Source: Sulfurovum sp.
Lineage (GTDB): Bacteria > Campylobacterota > Campylobacteria > Campylobacterales > Sulfurovaceae
NCBI GenBank assembly: GCA_027019175.1
Contig: JALUXB010000087.1
Coordinates: 1-62,477, forward strand
Reading direction: 5' to 3'
DNA length: 62,477 bases
How positions within the stretch are numbered: the stretch's first letter is position 1; each line of letters begins with the position of its first letter. The notes under the pieces are model-generated. The model searched no databases, was not told the origin of the DNA, and saw nothing but the letters and a program-made list of their open reading frames with translations. Below, piece by piece: positions 1-8,409 of the stretch. The position numbers and the translations under genes were made by a program.

Positions 1-560
1 TGTGCCAAAAAGGCTTCAAGCCCGTGCTTTTTGTAAATTTTTTCCGATTCATCCGAGAAGAGGACGGCATCTCCGTCAAAGGCAATGCGTACGTCCTGCC
101 GTTTACCTCTTTTTTTGTACTTTTTGGGAATAATACGCGCTGCGGCAATGCCCTCGTTAATGTCTGCCTGAACATCCTCTTCATGGGCAGAAAGAAAAAG
201 GTCAACCTCAAATGCTTTAAGGTAGTTAGCAATAGGCGCACCCGCTGTCCATCCTGCCCTCTCAATATCAAGCCCGTAACGGTCAATGGCGTGTTTGATA
301 CGAAGTCCGGTTGCCGCATTGTTTCTGGACAGTACGATCACCTCTATGAGCTTGTCGTCAAATGCTTTATTGATACGCAGAATATTTTTCACAAATCCGA
401 ATGCCGCACCCGGCTTGAGCTGCTTCTCTTCATTCCGTATCTGGTAACGGTAGTAACGCTCCAATCCTCTCTTTTCAAAAAGACGGTTCTCCTCTTCAAG
501 GTCGAACAGTGCGCGCGACGAGATTGCAATCACAAGTTTCTTTTTCAGATCGTATGCCAT
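1..560 (-). CDS. Cytosolic 5'-nucleotidase family protein (3' end cut off)
   Basis: The reading frame runs leftward from ATG at 558-560 and is still open at the window edge, so the C-terminus is missing. The protein begins MAYDLKKKLVIAISSRALFD and includes LEEENRLFEKRG, then SRNNAATGLRIKHAIDRYGLD and, near the edge, RIAFDGDAVLFSDESE. These segments match the 5'-nucleotidase family related to eukaryotic cN-I (PF06189), which dephosphorylates nucleoside monophosphates; FDGDAVLFSD would carry the HAD-type aspartates. It is divergent from lemA, with about 70 bases between the starts. The family call is from memory of the pattern. Confidence 0.7.
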   Translation of the reverse strand, partial: MAYDLKKKLVIAISSRALFDLEEENRLFEKRGLERYYRYQIRNEEKQLKPGAAFGFVKNILRINKAFDDKLIEVIVLSRNNAATGLRIKHAIDRYGLDIERAGWTAGAPIANYLKAFEVDLFLSAHEEDVQADINEGIAAARIIPKKYKKRGKRQDVRIAFDGDAVLFSDESEKIYKKHGLEAFLA

Positions 561-593
561 GGGTACTCTTTTTTTAAGGTAAGTATAACGCGC

Positions 594-599
594 TATAAT
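594..599 (+). promoter_or_regulatory. Likely -10 box (TATAAT) for lemA
   Basis: A perfect TATAAT lies 31 bases before the lemA ATG, with an AAGGAA ribosome binding site at about 620 between them. No clear -35 is seen, which is usual for Campylobacterota sigma-70 promoters. Confidence 0.6.
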
Positions 600-630
600 A
601 AATTATGCAAACCTAATACAAGGAAATCTT

Positions 631-1194
631 ATGAGTTTTGGAAATATCGTACTACTGATCATTGTGGGCATAGGTGCCTACCTCATTGCCATTTACAATA
701 AACTGGTCTCGCTGCGTGCGGGCATCGATGCTGCCTGGTCGGACATTGACGTACAGCTCAAGCGGCGTTACGACCTCATTCCCGCTCTTGTAGAAACGGT
801 CAAAGGCTACAAAGAGTATGAGGGTGAAACACTCGAAAAGGTCATTGCCGCACGCCAGAAAGGTTTGAGTGCGAACAGTGTCGAAGAGAAAGCGGAAGCT
901 GCTAACATGCTCTCGGGAGCACTTGGCAAACTGTTTGCCCTTGCCGAAGCCTACCCCGACCTTAAAGCCAATACCAATTTTCTTAAACTCCAGGAGGAAC
1001 TGAGCAATATCGAAGAAGCCATCCAAAATGCCAGACGCTACTACAACGCCATTGTCCGCGACTACAATGCCAAAATAGAATCCTTCCCCGATCTCTTCGT
1101 AGCACAAAAATTCAACTTTACCAAACGGGACTACTTCGAACTGGATGAACATGAAGCCGAGGCAGTCAAGCAGATGCCCAAGATCAGTTTTTAA
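631..1194 (+). CDS. lemA: LemA family protein
   Basis: A 187-residue protein with one N-terminal membrane helix (about residues 4-23), then the characteristic LemA segment with DIDVQLKRRYDLIPALVETVKGY and long helices ending in FARRYYNAIVRDYNAK-like sequence (here NARRYYNAIVRDYN). LemA proteins are inner-membrane anchored helical proteins of unclear role, often paired with a second membrane protein. Here the partner is the DUF2207 protein that starts only a few bases downstream, so the two are probably co-transcribed. The ATG is supported by AAGGAA at about 620. Confidence 0.9.
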   Translation: MSFGNIVLLIIVGIGAYLIAIYNKLVSLRAGIDAAWSDIDVQLKRRYDLIPALVETVKGYKEYEGETLEKVIAARQKGLSANSVEEKAEAANMLSGALGKLFALAEAYPDLKANTNFLKLQEELSNIEEAIQNARRYYNAIVRDYNAKIESFPDLFVAQKFNFTKRDYFELDEHEAEAVKQMPKISF

Positions 1195-1200
1195 ACCGTG

Positions 1201-3057
1201 ATGTTACGTTCCCTTTTTCTGCTGCTTCTGCTAAGCATCACGCTTTTTGCCGAAAAAATAGACCGATTCACTGTCGATGTCACCATTGAACAAAGCGGTG
1301 AACTTGCCATTCAAGAGCGTATCGACTACAATTTCGGAACCCAGAACCGTCACGGTATCTACCGTGATATACCCTGCCAGATCAAATATGACGGCGTGCG
1401 CAAAGATATTGGACTCTACGACTTCCGTGTAACAATGGATGGCATGCCTGCAATATGGGAAAAAAGCAGACAGCATTCATCTTTGGCCGGGGAACTGCTG
1501 CGTATCAAAATCGGCAGCGTCTCCTCCTACCTGAGCGGCAAACACCGTTTTACTATTGCCTACCGTGTCAAGCGAGGTGTTCTTCCTGCTTCGCAAAACC
1601 CAAACATGGATGCTGTCCGCTGGAACATTGTAGGGACTGGATGGCCCATTCCTATTGAAAATGTTACTGCCCATTTTTACCTGCCGGACACTCTGGACAA
1701 GGCAGACATTGCACTTTCAACCTATACCGGTCGTTACGGTACCACCTCTTCCTCTGCCCATACCAAGTGGCTGAATAAAAAGCAACTGCTTGTCACCGTA
1801 CCCCGTCTTGCCCCCCATGAGGGTGCTACGGTAGAACTCGCATTTGCACCGGGGCTGCTTGCGCAAAGCGGTATTGACAACGTAACCCCTACACTTTCCG
1901 ACTGGTTTGCACAGTACTGGTACTGGGCAGCACTGGTTGCCTACCTGCTCTATTTTTTCAACACATTCAAAACCTATATCGGTTTCGAGGACAAGCGTTC
2001 TGTTGCGGTCAGATATTTGCCGCCAAAAGGGCTGAGCGTGCTGCAGTCAGGACTGCTGCTGGATAAACATGCCGATGATGAAGATTTTGCCGCAGCTGTC
2101 ATGGAACTGGCACAACATGGCTACATTGAGATAGAACAGCCCGGCGCGCACAGTGACCCTGTACTGATTCGTACAGACAAACCCGAAGAAGAGCTGACTG
2201 AAAACCAGCGTTATCTGCTCAATGTCATTCTTTTTCCAAAATTGAAAGTCTTTACATTACAGCGCGGCAGCGAAACACTGGCACAACGCCTTAAAAACGG
2301 CTTTACACACATCAACAACAACCTCTACAGCTGGGCTGTCAAAGAGGGCTATATGAGCGAAAACCCAAACCAAACGCGCAAGCGTTTTTTAATGAAAAAT
2401 CTTCTCTTGCTCTCCCCTATGATACTTTATACACTTTATACACTCTTTCAGGTAATGGGTGAAAATATCATCATTCTTATTTTTCCTGTCGTTTTCGGTG
2501 CGGTAGGCATCCATCTCTTTTTACGCCAGTCATCATGGGGAGCAAAACTGCAGGGGCTAATTTTTCTTGGAGCAGGTCTTATGCCTGTTGTGCTGTCACA
2601 GATAAACGGTCTTGATTTTGTTGGTCTGCTCACCGGCCCTTTCGGTGTCATGCTGTTTCTGCTTGGTGTTCTTTTCTACCTTTATGGCAAGGTAGGACGA
2701 CTTACCCAAAAAGGTGCCTATGCCCAAAAACAGCTGCTCGGACTGCAAGAGTTCGTCAAACGCGTCAAGGCTGACGAAATTAAACGAAGACTTGCACTCG
2801 ATCCGCTTTACCTCGAAAAGATGCTCCCCTATGCCATGCTCTTTGGCTACACCGACCACTGGCTGAAGTTCTATTCCCTGATGCAGGTTGACACGCCGGT
2901 GTGGTATCACGGAGACATCAATGATATTGGACGTTTCGGCAGCACGATGCACAGTGCCGCCACACCGCCTGCACAAAACAGCGGTGGAGGCGGATTTTCA
3001 GGCGGAGGCGGTTTCTCCGGAGGCGGTGGCGGCGGTGGCGGCGGCGGAAGCTGGTAG
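1201..3057 (+). CDS. DUF2207 membrane protein with glycine-rich tail
   Basis: About 618 residues. A signal peptide (LRSLFLLLLLSITLFA) is followed by an extracytoplasmic beta-rich domain starting FTVDVTIEQSGELAIQER, then a membrane helix near residue 240, a cytoplasmic part, a second membrane cluster around residues 400-500, and a tail of GGGGFSGGGG-type repeats ending in a pure glycine run and SW. This layout is typical of DUF2207 proteins, whose function is unknown. GTG at 1198 is also possible; ATG at 1201 is preferred. It follows lemA by 6 bases. The Gly/Ser tail resembles flexible C-termini seen in LemA/TPM-associated proteins. Confidence 0.85.
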   Translation: MLRSLFLLLLLSITLFAEKIDRFTVDVTIEQSGELAIQERIDYNFGTQNRHGIYRDIPCQIKYDGVRKDIGLYDFRVTMDGMPAIWEKSRQHSSLAGELLRIKIGSVSSYLSGKHRFTIAYRVKRGVLPASQNPNMDAVRWNIVGTGWPIPIENVTAHFYLPDTLDKADIALSTYTGRYGTTSSSAHTKWLNKKQLLVTVPRLAPHEGATVELAFAPGLLAQSGIDNVTPTLSDWFAQYWYWAALVAYLLYFFNTFKTYIGFEDKRSVAVRYLPPKGLSVLQSGLLLDKHADDEDFAAAVMELAQHGYIEIEQPGAHSDPVLIRTDKPEEELTENQRYLLNVILFPKLKVFTLQRGSETLAQRLKNGFTHINNNLYSWAVKEGYMSENPNQTRKRFLMKNLLLLSPMILYTLYTLFQVMGENIIILIFPVVFGAVGIHLFLRQSSWGAKLQGLIFLGAGLMPVVLSQINGLDFVGLLTGPFGVMLFLLGVLFYLYGKVGRLTQKGAYAQKQLLGLQEFVKRVKADEIKRRLALDPLYLEKMLPYAMLFGYTDHWLKFYSLMQVDTPVWYHGDINDIGRFGSTMHSAATPPAQNSGGGGFSGGGGFSGGGGGGGGGGSW

Positions 3058-3107
3058 TACCTAAGAGAGTTTCGATACAATCGCATCCAAAAAAACGGAG
3101 CATTGTC

Positions 3108-3455
3108 ATGGAAACCCTCTTTGTCTACGGCACACTGATGCCCGGCTGTCCAAACGGACACGTTCTGGAAAACATTATCGGAAAGTTCGTACCGGCCACC
3201 GTACGGGGTCATCTCATAGGCGCAGGCTGGTCTGCTTCCATGGGCTATCCGGGTATCAAACTCGATCCCGAAGGTGACACGGTACACGGCTACCTCTTCT
3301 ACTCGCACAACCTTTGTGACCACTGGGAATTTCTCGATACCTTTGAAGGCGAAGAGTTCGTACGTATGCCGGTAACGGTAGAACGCTACGATGAACTCGA
3401 TGTCGATACTTACATCTATGTTCTTAAAGAAGAGAAAGAGCATCTGGAAGAGTAA
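3108..3455 (+). CDS. Gamma-glutamylcyclotransferase-like (AIG2/GGCT fold) protein
   Basis: A 115-residue single-domain protein opening with LFVYGTLMPGCPN, the signature loop of the GGCT/AIG2 fold, and with EGDTVHGYLFY and FLDTFEGEEFVR, where the glutamate is in the expected catalytic region. Members cyclise gamma-glutamyl groups or release gamma-glutamylamines; the exact substrate cannot be told. GGAG lies before the ATG and a TACAAT box about 30 bases upstream. Confidence 0.85.
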   Translation: METLFVYGTLMPGCPNGHVLENIIGKFVPATVRGHLIGAGWSASMGYPGIKLDPEGDTVHGYLFYSHNLCDHWEFLDTFEGEEFVRMPVTVERYDELDVDTYIYVLKEEKEHLEE

Positions 3456-3500
3456 ATATGTCTATTTGACATTTTTTGCATACCTCTTTTCCCAAGCTGT

Positions 3501-3506
3501 TACAAT
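3501..3506 (+). promoter_or_regulatory. -10-like box (TACAAT) six bases before an ATG
   Basis: TACAAT is followed by six bases and then the ATG at 3513, with no ribosome binding site between them. Transcription from this box would start at or next to the start codon. Confidence 0.4.
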
Positions 3507-3512
3507 GTCAGT

Positions 3513-3854
3513 ATGTATCAGAAGAAAAAAGAAAAACTTTACATTGCCGATCTTGTCGACGACCCGGCTTTTGCCTATCCTGCCTACTACATTCTCTCCG
3601 CGTCAATGGCTAAAAACGAAATGCTCCATGCCGCACTAACTGCCCTGCACAGTTACGACTTCACTTTTTATGCAACCCCAAAAAGCTTCGATGCACTCTT
3701 CAAAACCTTCGATGCCGGTGCCTTTGCACTCTACAAAGAAAAGTATGTCGTAGGGTTTTTCGGAGGGAAAATGATGTATCTTGAAAGTCACGGATGGAAA
3801 TCCATGCCCGCTACACGTGATATTTTCGATCTCAGTCAATGGCTGGTGTGTTGA
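3513..3854 (+). CDS. Hypothetical protein, 113 residues
   Basis: Not recognised. A small soluble protein with no signal peptide or membrane segment, rich in aromatic residues (for example AFAYPAYYILSASMAKNE and FALYKEKYVVGFFGGKMMYL). It lies between the GGCT-like gene and tRNA-Ser. The ATG has no ribosome binding site but sits six bases after a TACAAT box, so it may be leaderless. An ATG start and a clean frame support a real gene. Confidence 0.6.
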   Translation: MYQKKKEKLYIADLVDDPAFAYPAYYILSASMAKNEMLHAALTALHSYDFTFYATPKSFDALFKTFDAGAFALYKEKYVVGFFGGKMMYLESHGWKSMPATRDIFDLSQWLVC

Positions 3855-3935
3855 GAAGTTACATAAAAACACGTCAGATCGATATATTGGTCAAAATTTC
3901 AAGTAAAAAAGAAGTTGGTGTTTGGAAGATTGTGA

Positions 3936-4026
3936 TGGCGGAGACGGAGGGATTCGAACCCTCGGTGCCCGTTAGGACACGCACCCTTAGCAGGGGTGTG
4001 GTTTCAGCCAACTCACCCACGTCTCC
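3936..4026 (-). tRNA. tRNA-Ser (anticodon GCT)
   Basis: On the minus strand a 91-base tRNA starts GGAGACG and ends CGTCTCC, then G and an encoded CCA. The anticodon stem-loop reads CCCCTGCTAAGGG, giving anticodon GCT for AGC/AGU serine codons. A long variable arm (about GTGCGTGTCCTAACGGGCAC) and the GGTTCGAATCC T-arm fit a class II serine tRNA. Confidence 0.97.
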
Positions 4027-4169
4027 AAGGTTGTTTCGTGGGGAGAATTATGCCTTTTGAAAACTTAAAAAAGGTTTAATATCGCACCATAATAAGAGAA
4101 AGAGCAGCAACATCAAGATGAATTTTTAAAATTTTTTGAAAAGACCTATCTTTTTGCCCAAAAAGCTGC

Positions 4170-4384
4170 TATAATGCGGCACTTTTCTGCAAGAGTGTAC
4201 TAAACTCCTTATAATTCGGGATATATCTATCTCCTCTATTTTCCACGCATAACAAAACGTGTGACACAAGTTTGGTATCGGTTGCATAAAACAGGGTTTT
4301 ACGCCTCTTAATACCGTTAGAACTTTTTCTGCGCGAAACAAGACAACTTCAACACCGACCATTTCAACATAAAGACAACATATA
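4170..4384 (+). promoter_or_regulatory. Promoter and about 200-base leader of the DEAD-box helicase gene
   Basis: TATAAT occurs at 4170-4175 and again at 4210-4215, giving a leader of roughly 165-210 bases before the ATG at 4385. The leader has no open reading frame of note. Long untranslated leaders are known for cold-shock helicase genes such as csdA/deaD; whether this one has that role is inference. No named riboswitch was recognised. This explains most of the gene-free stretch from 3855 to 4384 together with the tRNA. Confidence 0.45.
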
Positions 4385-5848
4385 ATGACATTTACAGATT
4401 TCAACCTCAAAGACAGCATCCTTCAAGCCGTAACAGAAGCAGGGTTCAAAGAGCCAAGCCCCGTACAGAAAGAAGCCATTCCTCTCGTACTCGAAGGGCA
4501 TGACATCATTGCACAGGCACAGACAGGCACAGGAAAAACCGCAGCATTCGGACTCCCTATCATGAGCAAAATGAAAGCAGACGGCTCCGTAGAAGGGCTG
4601 GTTATTGTACCAACCCGCGAACTTGCCATGCAGGTCAGTGACGAGCTTTACCGTTTTGGTAAATTTGCAGGTCTCAAAACCGCAACCGTATACGGAGGCA
4701 CCGCATACGGCAAACAAATCGAGCGTATCAAGCAGGCTTCCATTGTCGTTGCGACTCCGGGCCGGCTCCAGGATCTTCTGATGAGCGGAAAAATCAAACT
4801 CAACCCGCAATTTGTCGTCCTCGATGAAGCGGATGAGATGCTCGACATGGGTTTTCTTGATGAAATCAAGAACATCTTCACATTCCTGCCAAAAGAGCGC
4901 CAGACTCTGATGTTCTCTGCAACCATGCCCAAAGGCATTCGAAAACTCGCTGAAGAGATCCTCAACGATCCCAAAACGGTTTCCATCACAAAAAGTGAAA
5001 GTACCAACTCCAAAATTACCCAGTACTACTATGTGGTACAGGAACGTGAACGTGACGATGCCCTGGTAAGACTCATTGATTACAAAAGTCCGGACAAGTG
5101 TATTGTCTTCTGCCGTACCAAAAAAGAAGTGGACAGACTTGTTGCCCACCTGACTGCACAGGGCTTTAAAGTCAGCGGTCTGCATGGCGACATGGAGCAA
5201 AAGCAGCGCGAAGTGACCATTCGTGCATTCAAAAGCGGCGGCATCGACATTTTTATCGCTACCGACGTAGCGGCACGTGGACTTGACGTAAACGATGTGA
5301 CACATGTTTTCAACTACCACATTCCTTTTGACTCCGAGAGCTATGTTCACCGTATCGGTCGTACCGGACGTGGCGGGAAAAGCGGCGAAGCCATCACCCT
5401 TGTCAGTCCAAATGAGTTACGTACCATTAAACGGATTGAAAAAGATGTCGGCGCAAAACTTGTCACACAGGTCATTCCTACCCGTATTGAAGTCCAGAAC
5501 AACCGACAGGACGAACTCATTTCCAAGATTGCACAAACACAGATCACTGACAAAGCAATCGAACTTGTAAAAACCCTTCAGCATGACCTTGACATCGTCA
5601 CCATTGCACACCTGCTCGCTTCCATGATACAGAATGAAAATGCTGTTAAAGGCAAAGATATTATCGGTCTTGGTCTTGAAGAAGTTGAACTGCTTATTGA
5701 GCGTGCCATGCAGCAACGCGGCAATGACAGAGGCCGCGGCAGAGGAAACTACCGTAGCAACAACAGACGCAGACAGGGTGGCGGTGGAGGAAACCGTCAC
5801 AACCGTAACGGACGCAGCAGTAGAAACGGCGGCGGAAACAGAGGATAG
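4385..5848 (+). CDS. DEAD-box ATP-dependent RNA helicase
   Basis: 487 residues with the full motif set: Q motif with SPVQ near residue 25-28, Walker A AQTGTGKT at 45-52, PTREL at 76-80, TPGR at 124-127, DEAD at 147-150, SAT at 178-180, then ARGLD and HRIGRTGRGG in the second RecA domain. The C-terminus is a basic RG/NR/GG-rich tail, as in CsdA/DeaD or RhlE-type helicases that unwind RNA in ribosome assembly and at low temperature. It stands alone with a long leader. The subfamily is not assigned. Confidence 0.95.
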   Translation: MTFTDFNLKDSILQAVTEAGFKEPSPVQKEAIPLVLEGHDIIAQAQTGTGKTAAFGLPIMSKMKADGSVEGLVIVPTRELAMQVSDELYRFGKFAGLKTATVYGGTAYGKQIERIKQASIVVATPGRLQDLLMSGKIKLNPQFVVLDEADEMLDMGFLDEIKNIFTFLPKERQTLMFSATMPKGIRKLAEEILNDPKTVSITKSESTNSKITQYYYVVQERERDDALVRLIDYKSPDKCIVFCRTKKEVDRLVAHLTAQGFKVSGLHGDMEQKQREVTIRAFKSGGIDIFIATDVAARGLDVNDVTHVFNYHIPFDSESYVHRIGRTGRGGKSGEAITLVSPNELRTIKRIEKDVGAKLVTQVIPTRIEVQNNRQDELISKIAQTQITDKAIELVKTLQHDLDIVTIAHLLASMIQNENAVKGKDIIGLGLEEVELLIERAMQQRGNDRGRGRGNYRSNNRRRQGGGGGNRHNRNGRSSRNGGGNRG

Positions 5849-5887
5849 TTTTAAACAATATTAATTTTCCTTTAATACTTTTTATTG

Positions 5888-5893
5888 TACAAT
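5888..5893 (+). promoter_or_regulatory. -10-like box (TACAAT) for cytochrome c peroxidase
   Basis: TACAAT lies 30 bases before the chosen ATG, with AAGGAG at 5911-5916 in between. Confidence 0.45.
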
Positions 5894-5923
5894 TCTCCTA
5901 ACAAAAATTCAAGGAGAATAGAG

Positions 5924-6946
5924 ATGAAACTATCTTATATTGTAGCTGCATCATTACTGGCTTCAAGCATGCTGCTTGGAGCATCCGATCTGGCACAAAA
6001 AGCAAAAGGTGCCGGACTGGTCGCAATTCCTGCCGACAAAGCTGAACTGAAAAAACTGATCGACCCCAAAAAAATTGTAACACCGGAACGTGTTGAACTT
6101 GGTAAAAAACTCTATTTTGATCCACGCCTTTCCAAAAGTGAGATCATCTCCTGTAATACATGTCATAACCTTTCTACCGGTGGGGTAGACGGTATACCTG
6201 CAGCACATGGACATAAGTGGAGAGCCAACCCTCACCACCTGAATTCACCTACAGTTTACAATGCTGTTTTTGCAAAAAGGCAGTTTTGGGACGGACGCAG
6301 CCCGGATCTTGAAGATCAGGCAAAAGGGCCTATGCAGGCAACACCGGAAATGGCAGCCAAACCTTCATTGGTAGAAGCACGTGTCAACTCTATGCCAGAA
6401 TATGTAGCAGCATTCAAGAAAGCATACGGCAAAGATACCAAAGTCGATTTTGATACAATTACCAAAACCATTGGTATTTTTGAAAGAACGCTGGTAACAC
6501 CTTCCCGCTTCGATGATTTCCTCAATGGAAAAACCGACGCACTCACAAAAGCAGAGAAAGAAGGGTTAAAAATCTTCATTGACCAGGGATGTACAGCTTG
6601 TCATAGCGGTATTGCACTGGGTGGAAGTATGCAGAAATTCCCGCTTGTCAAACCGTACAAATATGCCAATATCGGTGATTTTAAAGGTGACAAGAACGGT
6701 ATGGTAAAAGTTCCGACACTCAGAAACATCACGGAAACTGCACCGTATTTCCATAATGGTGCAGTCTGGTCGCTGAAAGAAGCTGTACAGATCATGGGTG
6801 AAACACAACTTGGCAAAAAGATCTCTGATGCAGATGCTGAGAAGATCGTTACATTCTTCAAAGCACTCAAAGGACGTAAACCGGCCATCGAGTTTCCTCA
6901 GCTTCCGGCAGTAACTGCCACAACACCAAAGCCTGACTTGAACTGA
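5924..6946 (+). CDS. Di-heme cytochrome c peroxidase
   Basis: 340 residues from the ATG that follows AAGGAG; an in-frame start further upstream lacks a ribosome binding site and would hide the signal peptide. The signal peptide (MKLSYIVAASLLASSMLLGA) sends it to the periplasm. Two CxxCH heme sites are seen: CNTCH at about 77-81 followed by the usual LSTGG, and CTACH at about 223-227. The WDGRSPDLEDQAKGP and VPTLRNITETAPYFHNG segments are typical of MauG/CCP enzymes that reduce H2O2 using cytochrome c. It probably detoxifies peroxide during microaerobic growth. Confidence 0.95.
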   Translation: MKLSYIVAASLLASSMLLGASDLAQKAKGAGLVAIPADKAELKKLIDPKKIVTPERVELGKKLYFDPRLSKSEIISCNTCHNLSTGGVDGIPAAHGHKWRANPHHLNSPTVYNAVFAKRQFWDGRSPDLEDQAKGPMQATPEMAAKPSLVEARVNSMPEYVAAFKKAYGKDTKVDFDTITKTIGIFERTLVTPSRFDDFLNGKTDALTKAEKEGLKIFIDQGCTACHSGIALGGSMQKFPLVKPYKYANIGDFKGDKNGMVKVPTLRNITETAPYFHNGAVWSLKEAVQIMGETQLGKKISDADAEKIVTFFKALKGRKPAIEFPQLPAVTATTPKPDLN

Positions 6947-6952
6947 CAGGCT

Positions 6953-6972
6953 GACACTGCCTTTGCAGTGTC
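6953..6972 (+). terminator. Hairpin after cytochrome c peroxidase
   Basis: GACACTGC and GCAGTGTC form a perfect 8-bp stem around CTTT, 7 bases after the stop codon. No T-run follows, so it is either a weak terminator or an mRNA 3'-end stabiliser. Confidence 0.4.
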
Positions 6973-7088
6973 CGGAAACGTCTCTATGTATCTCCCGGTA
7001 CAGGGTAGCCAAAATTTCTTCTTCCTATTTATGAAATTTCTCCCTCCCCCTCGGCTGCCCTGTCCGGGAGTTACATGGAGACCTTCCG
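6973..7088. repeat. Long imperfect inverted repeat between ccp and nnrS
   Basis: The arm at 6973-7010 and the arm at 7053-7088 are near-perfect reverse complements over about 36 bases, with only a few mismatches or one-base gaps, around a pyrimidine-rich loop of about 42 bases. The whole unit is about 116 bases. It could be a miniature mobile element remnant or a very stable RNA hairpin. It occupies most of the gap between the two genes. Confidence 0.75.
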
Positions 7089-7166
7089 TATCTCTCTGCA
7101 TCTTCATTCCCTTTTATACACACTTTTGTTATGATATGGTTTTCATCATCACCCAAAGGTATCTCT

Positions 7167-8357
7167 ATGCACATGCAATTTAGTGAAGAAGCACAGAAAC
7201 ACTACTTCTTTTCACAGCCTCACCAGCCCTTTTTTCTATTGGCTTTCGTCAATGCCATCGTAACAATGCTCATTTTCATGCTCTCGTTTAAAGGGGTCAT
7301 GCATCTTGGCATCGCACCTTCTACATTCCATGCCTACAGCATGTTCTACCTTGTGTTTACCCCGGCATTTACTGCCTTTTTGTTTACAACTTTTCCCCGT
7401 TTCACAGCCACACCTGCCATACCCAAAACAACCTATATGCGGGTTTTCAGCCTCTTCTATCTCGGTGCGGTACTCTTCATACTTGGCAGCATTGTCTCTC
7501 CCCTGCTTTCGTATGCCGGAATGTTCCTGCTCTTTGCCGGGCACAGCATGGTGTTCCTGACACTGCGCAACATTTACAAAACGACTACAATGCCAGACAC
7601 GCATGACGTTTTCTGGATTCTCACTGCCATGGGATGGGGGCTTTTGTCACATTTCATCTTTATTGTCGCTTCACTCTTTTACATGCCTCTCCTGGGGCTT
7701 TCCACAGAAATCGCTGTCTATCTCTACCTTTTTCTACTTACTTTTTCCGTTGCACAGCGTATGGTACCCTTCTTTTCACATGTGATGCATGAAAAGAATA
7801 TGACACTCCTGCGCAATGTCTTTGTACTGCTTTTTCTGCATGTCATTCTTGAAGGTATCTACACCGACAGTTCCTTTATTGTCGACCTGCTCCTGGCCTA
7901 CATCATCGGCAAAGAGATACTCTCATGGAACCTACCCTTCCCCAATCCAAATCCATTGCTGTGGATCCTGCATCTGGCACTTTACTGGGTACCGGTTGCC
8001 TTTCTCTTCGGTGCCATGGCGAACTTCACAAAACTGCTTACCGGTACCAACTTCCTGCAGTTGGACATTCATGTACTGATGCTCGGCTTTGTCTTTACCA
8101 TACTCATCGGCTTCGGTACCCGTGTCACCATCGGGCATTCAGGCAATATGATGCACGCAGGCATGTGGGAAAAAGTACTTTTTAACTGGACACAGGTTGT
8201 CGTGGTCTTACGCCTCTTTGTCTCTGTAGCTGCCGCTTTCGGATGGAACTTTATGATTCTCTTTGACATCTCTGCAACCGCATGGATGCTCATGTTCATC
8301 CTCTGGGGTGTCCGCTTTTTTGCCGTCCTCATCAATGGAAAAAAATTACAGCTGTAG
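7167..8357 (+). CDS. nnrS: NnrS family heme-copper membrane protein
   Basis: 396 residues and about 12 hydrophobic helices. The N-terminal SQPHQPFFLLAF and later histidines in VPFFSHVMHEKNM, LDIHVLMLGFVFTILIGFGTR and IGHSGN match NnrS proteins, which are linked to protection from nitric oxide and nitrosative stress. ATG 7167 is chosen because AAAGGT precedes it at the right distance and the NnrS pattern starts directly after; an upstream in-frame ATG adds a non-family stretch. TATGAT near 7130 may be the -10 box. Its position after a peroxidase fits a respiratory-stress theme. Confidence 0.88.
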   Translation: MHMQFSEEAQKHYFFSQPHQPFFLLAFVNAIVTMLIFMLSFKGVMHLGIAPSTFHAYSMFYLVFTPAFTAFLFTTFPRFTATPAIPKTTYMRVFSLFYLGAVLFILGSIVSPLLSYAGMFLLFAGHSMVFLTLRNIYKTTTMPDTHDVFWILTAMGWGLLSHFIFIVASLFYMPLLGLSTEIAVYLYLFLLTFSVAQRMVPFFSHVMHEKNMTLLRNVFVLLFLHVILEGIYTDSSFIVDLLLAYIIGKEILSWNLPFPNPNPLLWILHLALYWVPVAFLFGAMANFTKLLTGTNFLQLDIHVLMLGFVFTILIGFGTRVTIGHSGNMMHAGMWEKVLFNWTQVVVVLRLFVSVAAAFGWNFMILFDISATAWMLMFILWGVRFFAVLINGKKLQL

Positions 8358-8396
8358 TCACACGGCTGTTATTAATGTTTTACACTCCTCCTATGG

Positions 8397-8402
8397 TATA
8401 AT
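8397..8402 (+). promoter_or_regulatory. TATAAT box exactly seven bases before an ATG
   Basis: A perfect -10 hexamer is separated from the ATG at 8410 by seven bases and no ribosome binding site lies between. The expected transcription start would be the A of the ATG, implying a leaderless mRNA. Confidence 0.55.
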
Positions 8403-8409
8403 CCCTACT

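Noticed and set aside
652-1152. 166-residue minus-strand frame opposite lemA
   Set aside because: Fully inside a well-supported gene, no ribosome binding site, composition typical of an antisense shadow.
4364-5350. 328-residue minus-strand frame opposite the helicase gene
   Set aside because: The plus-strand protein has every DEAD-box motif; the antisense frame has none and lacks a start signal.
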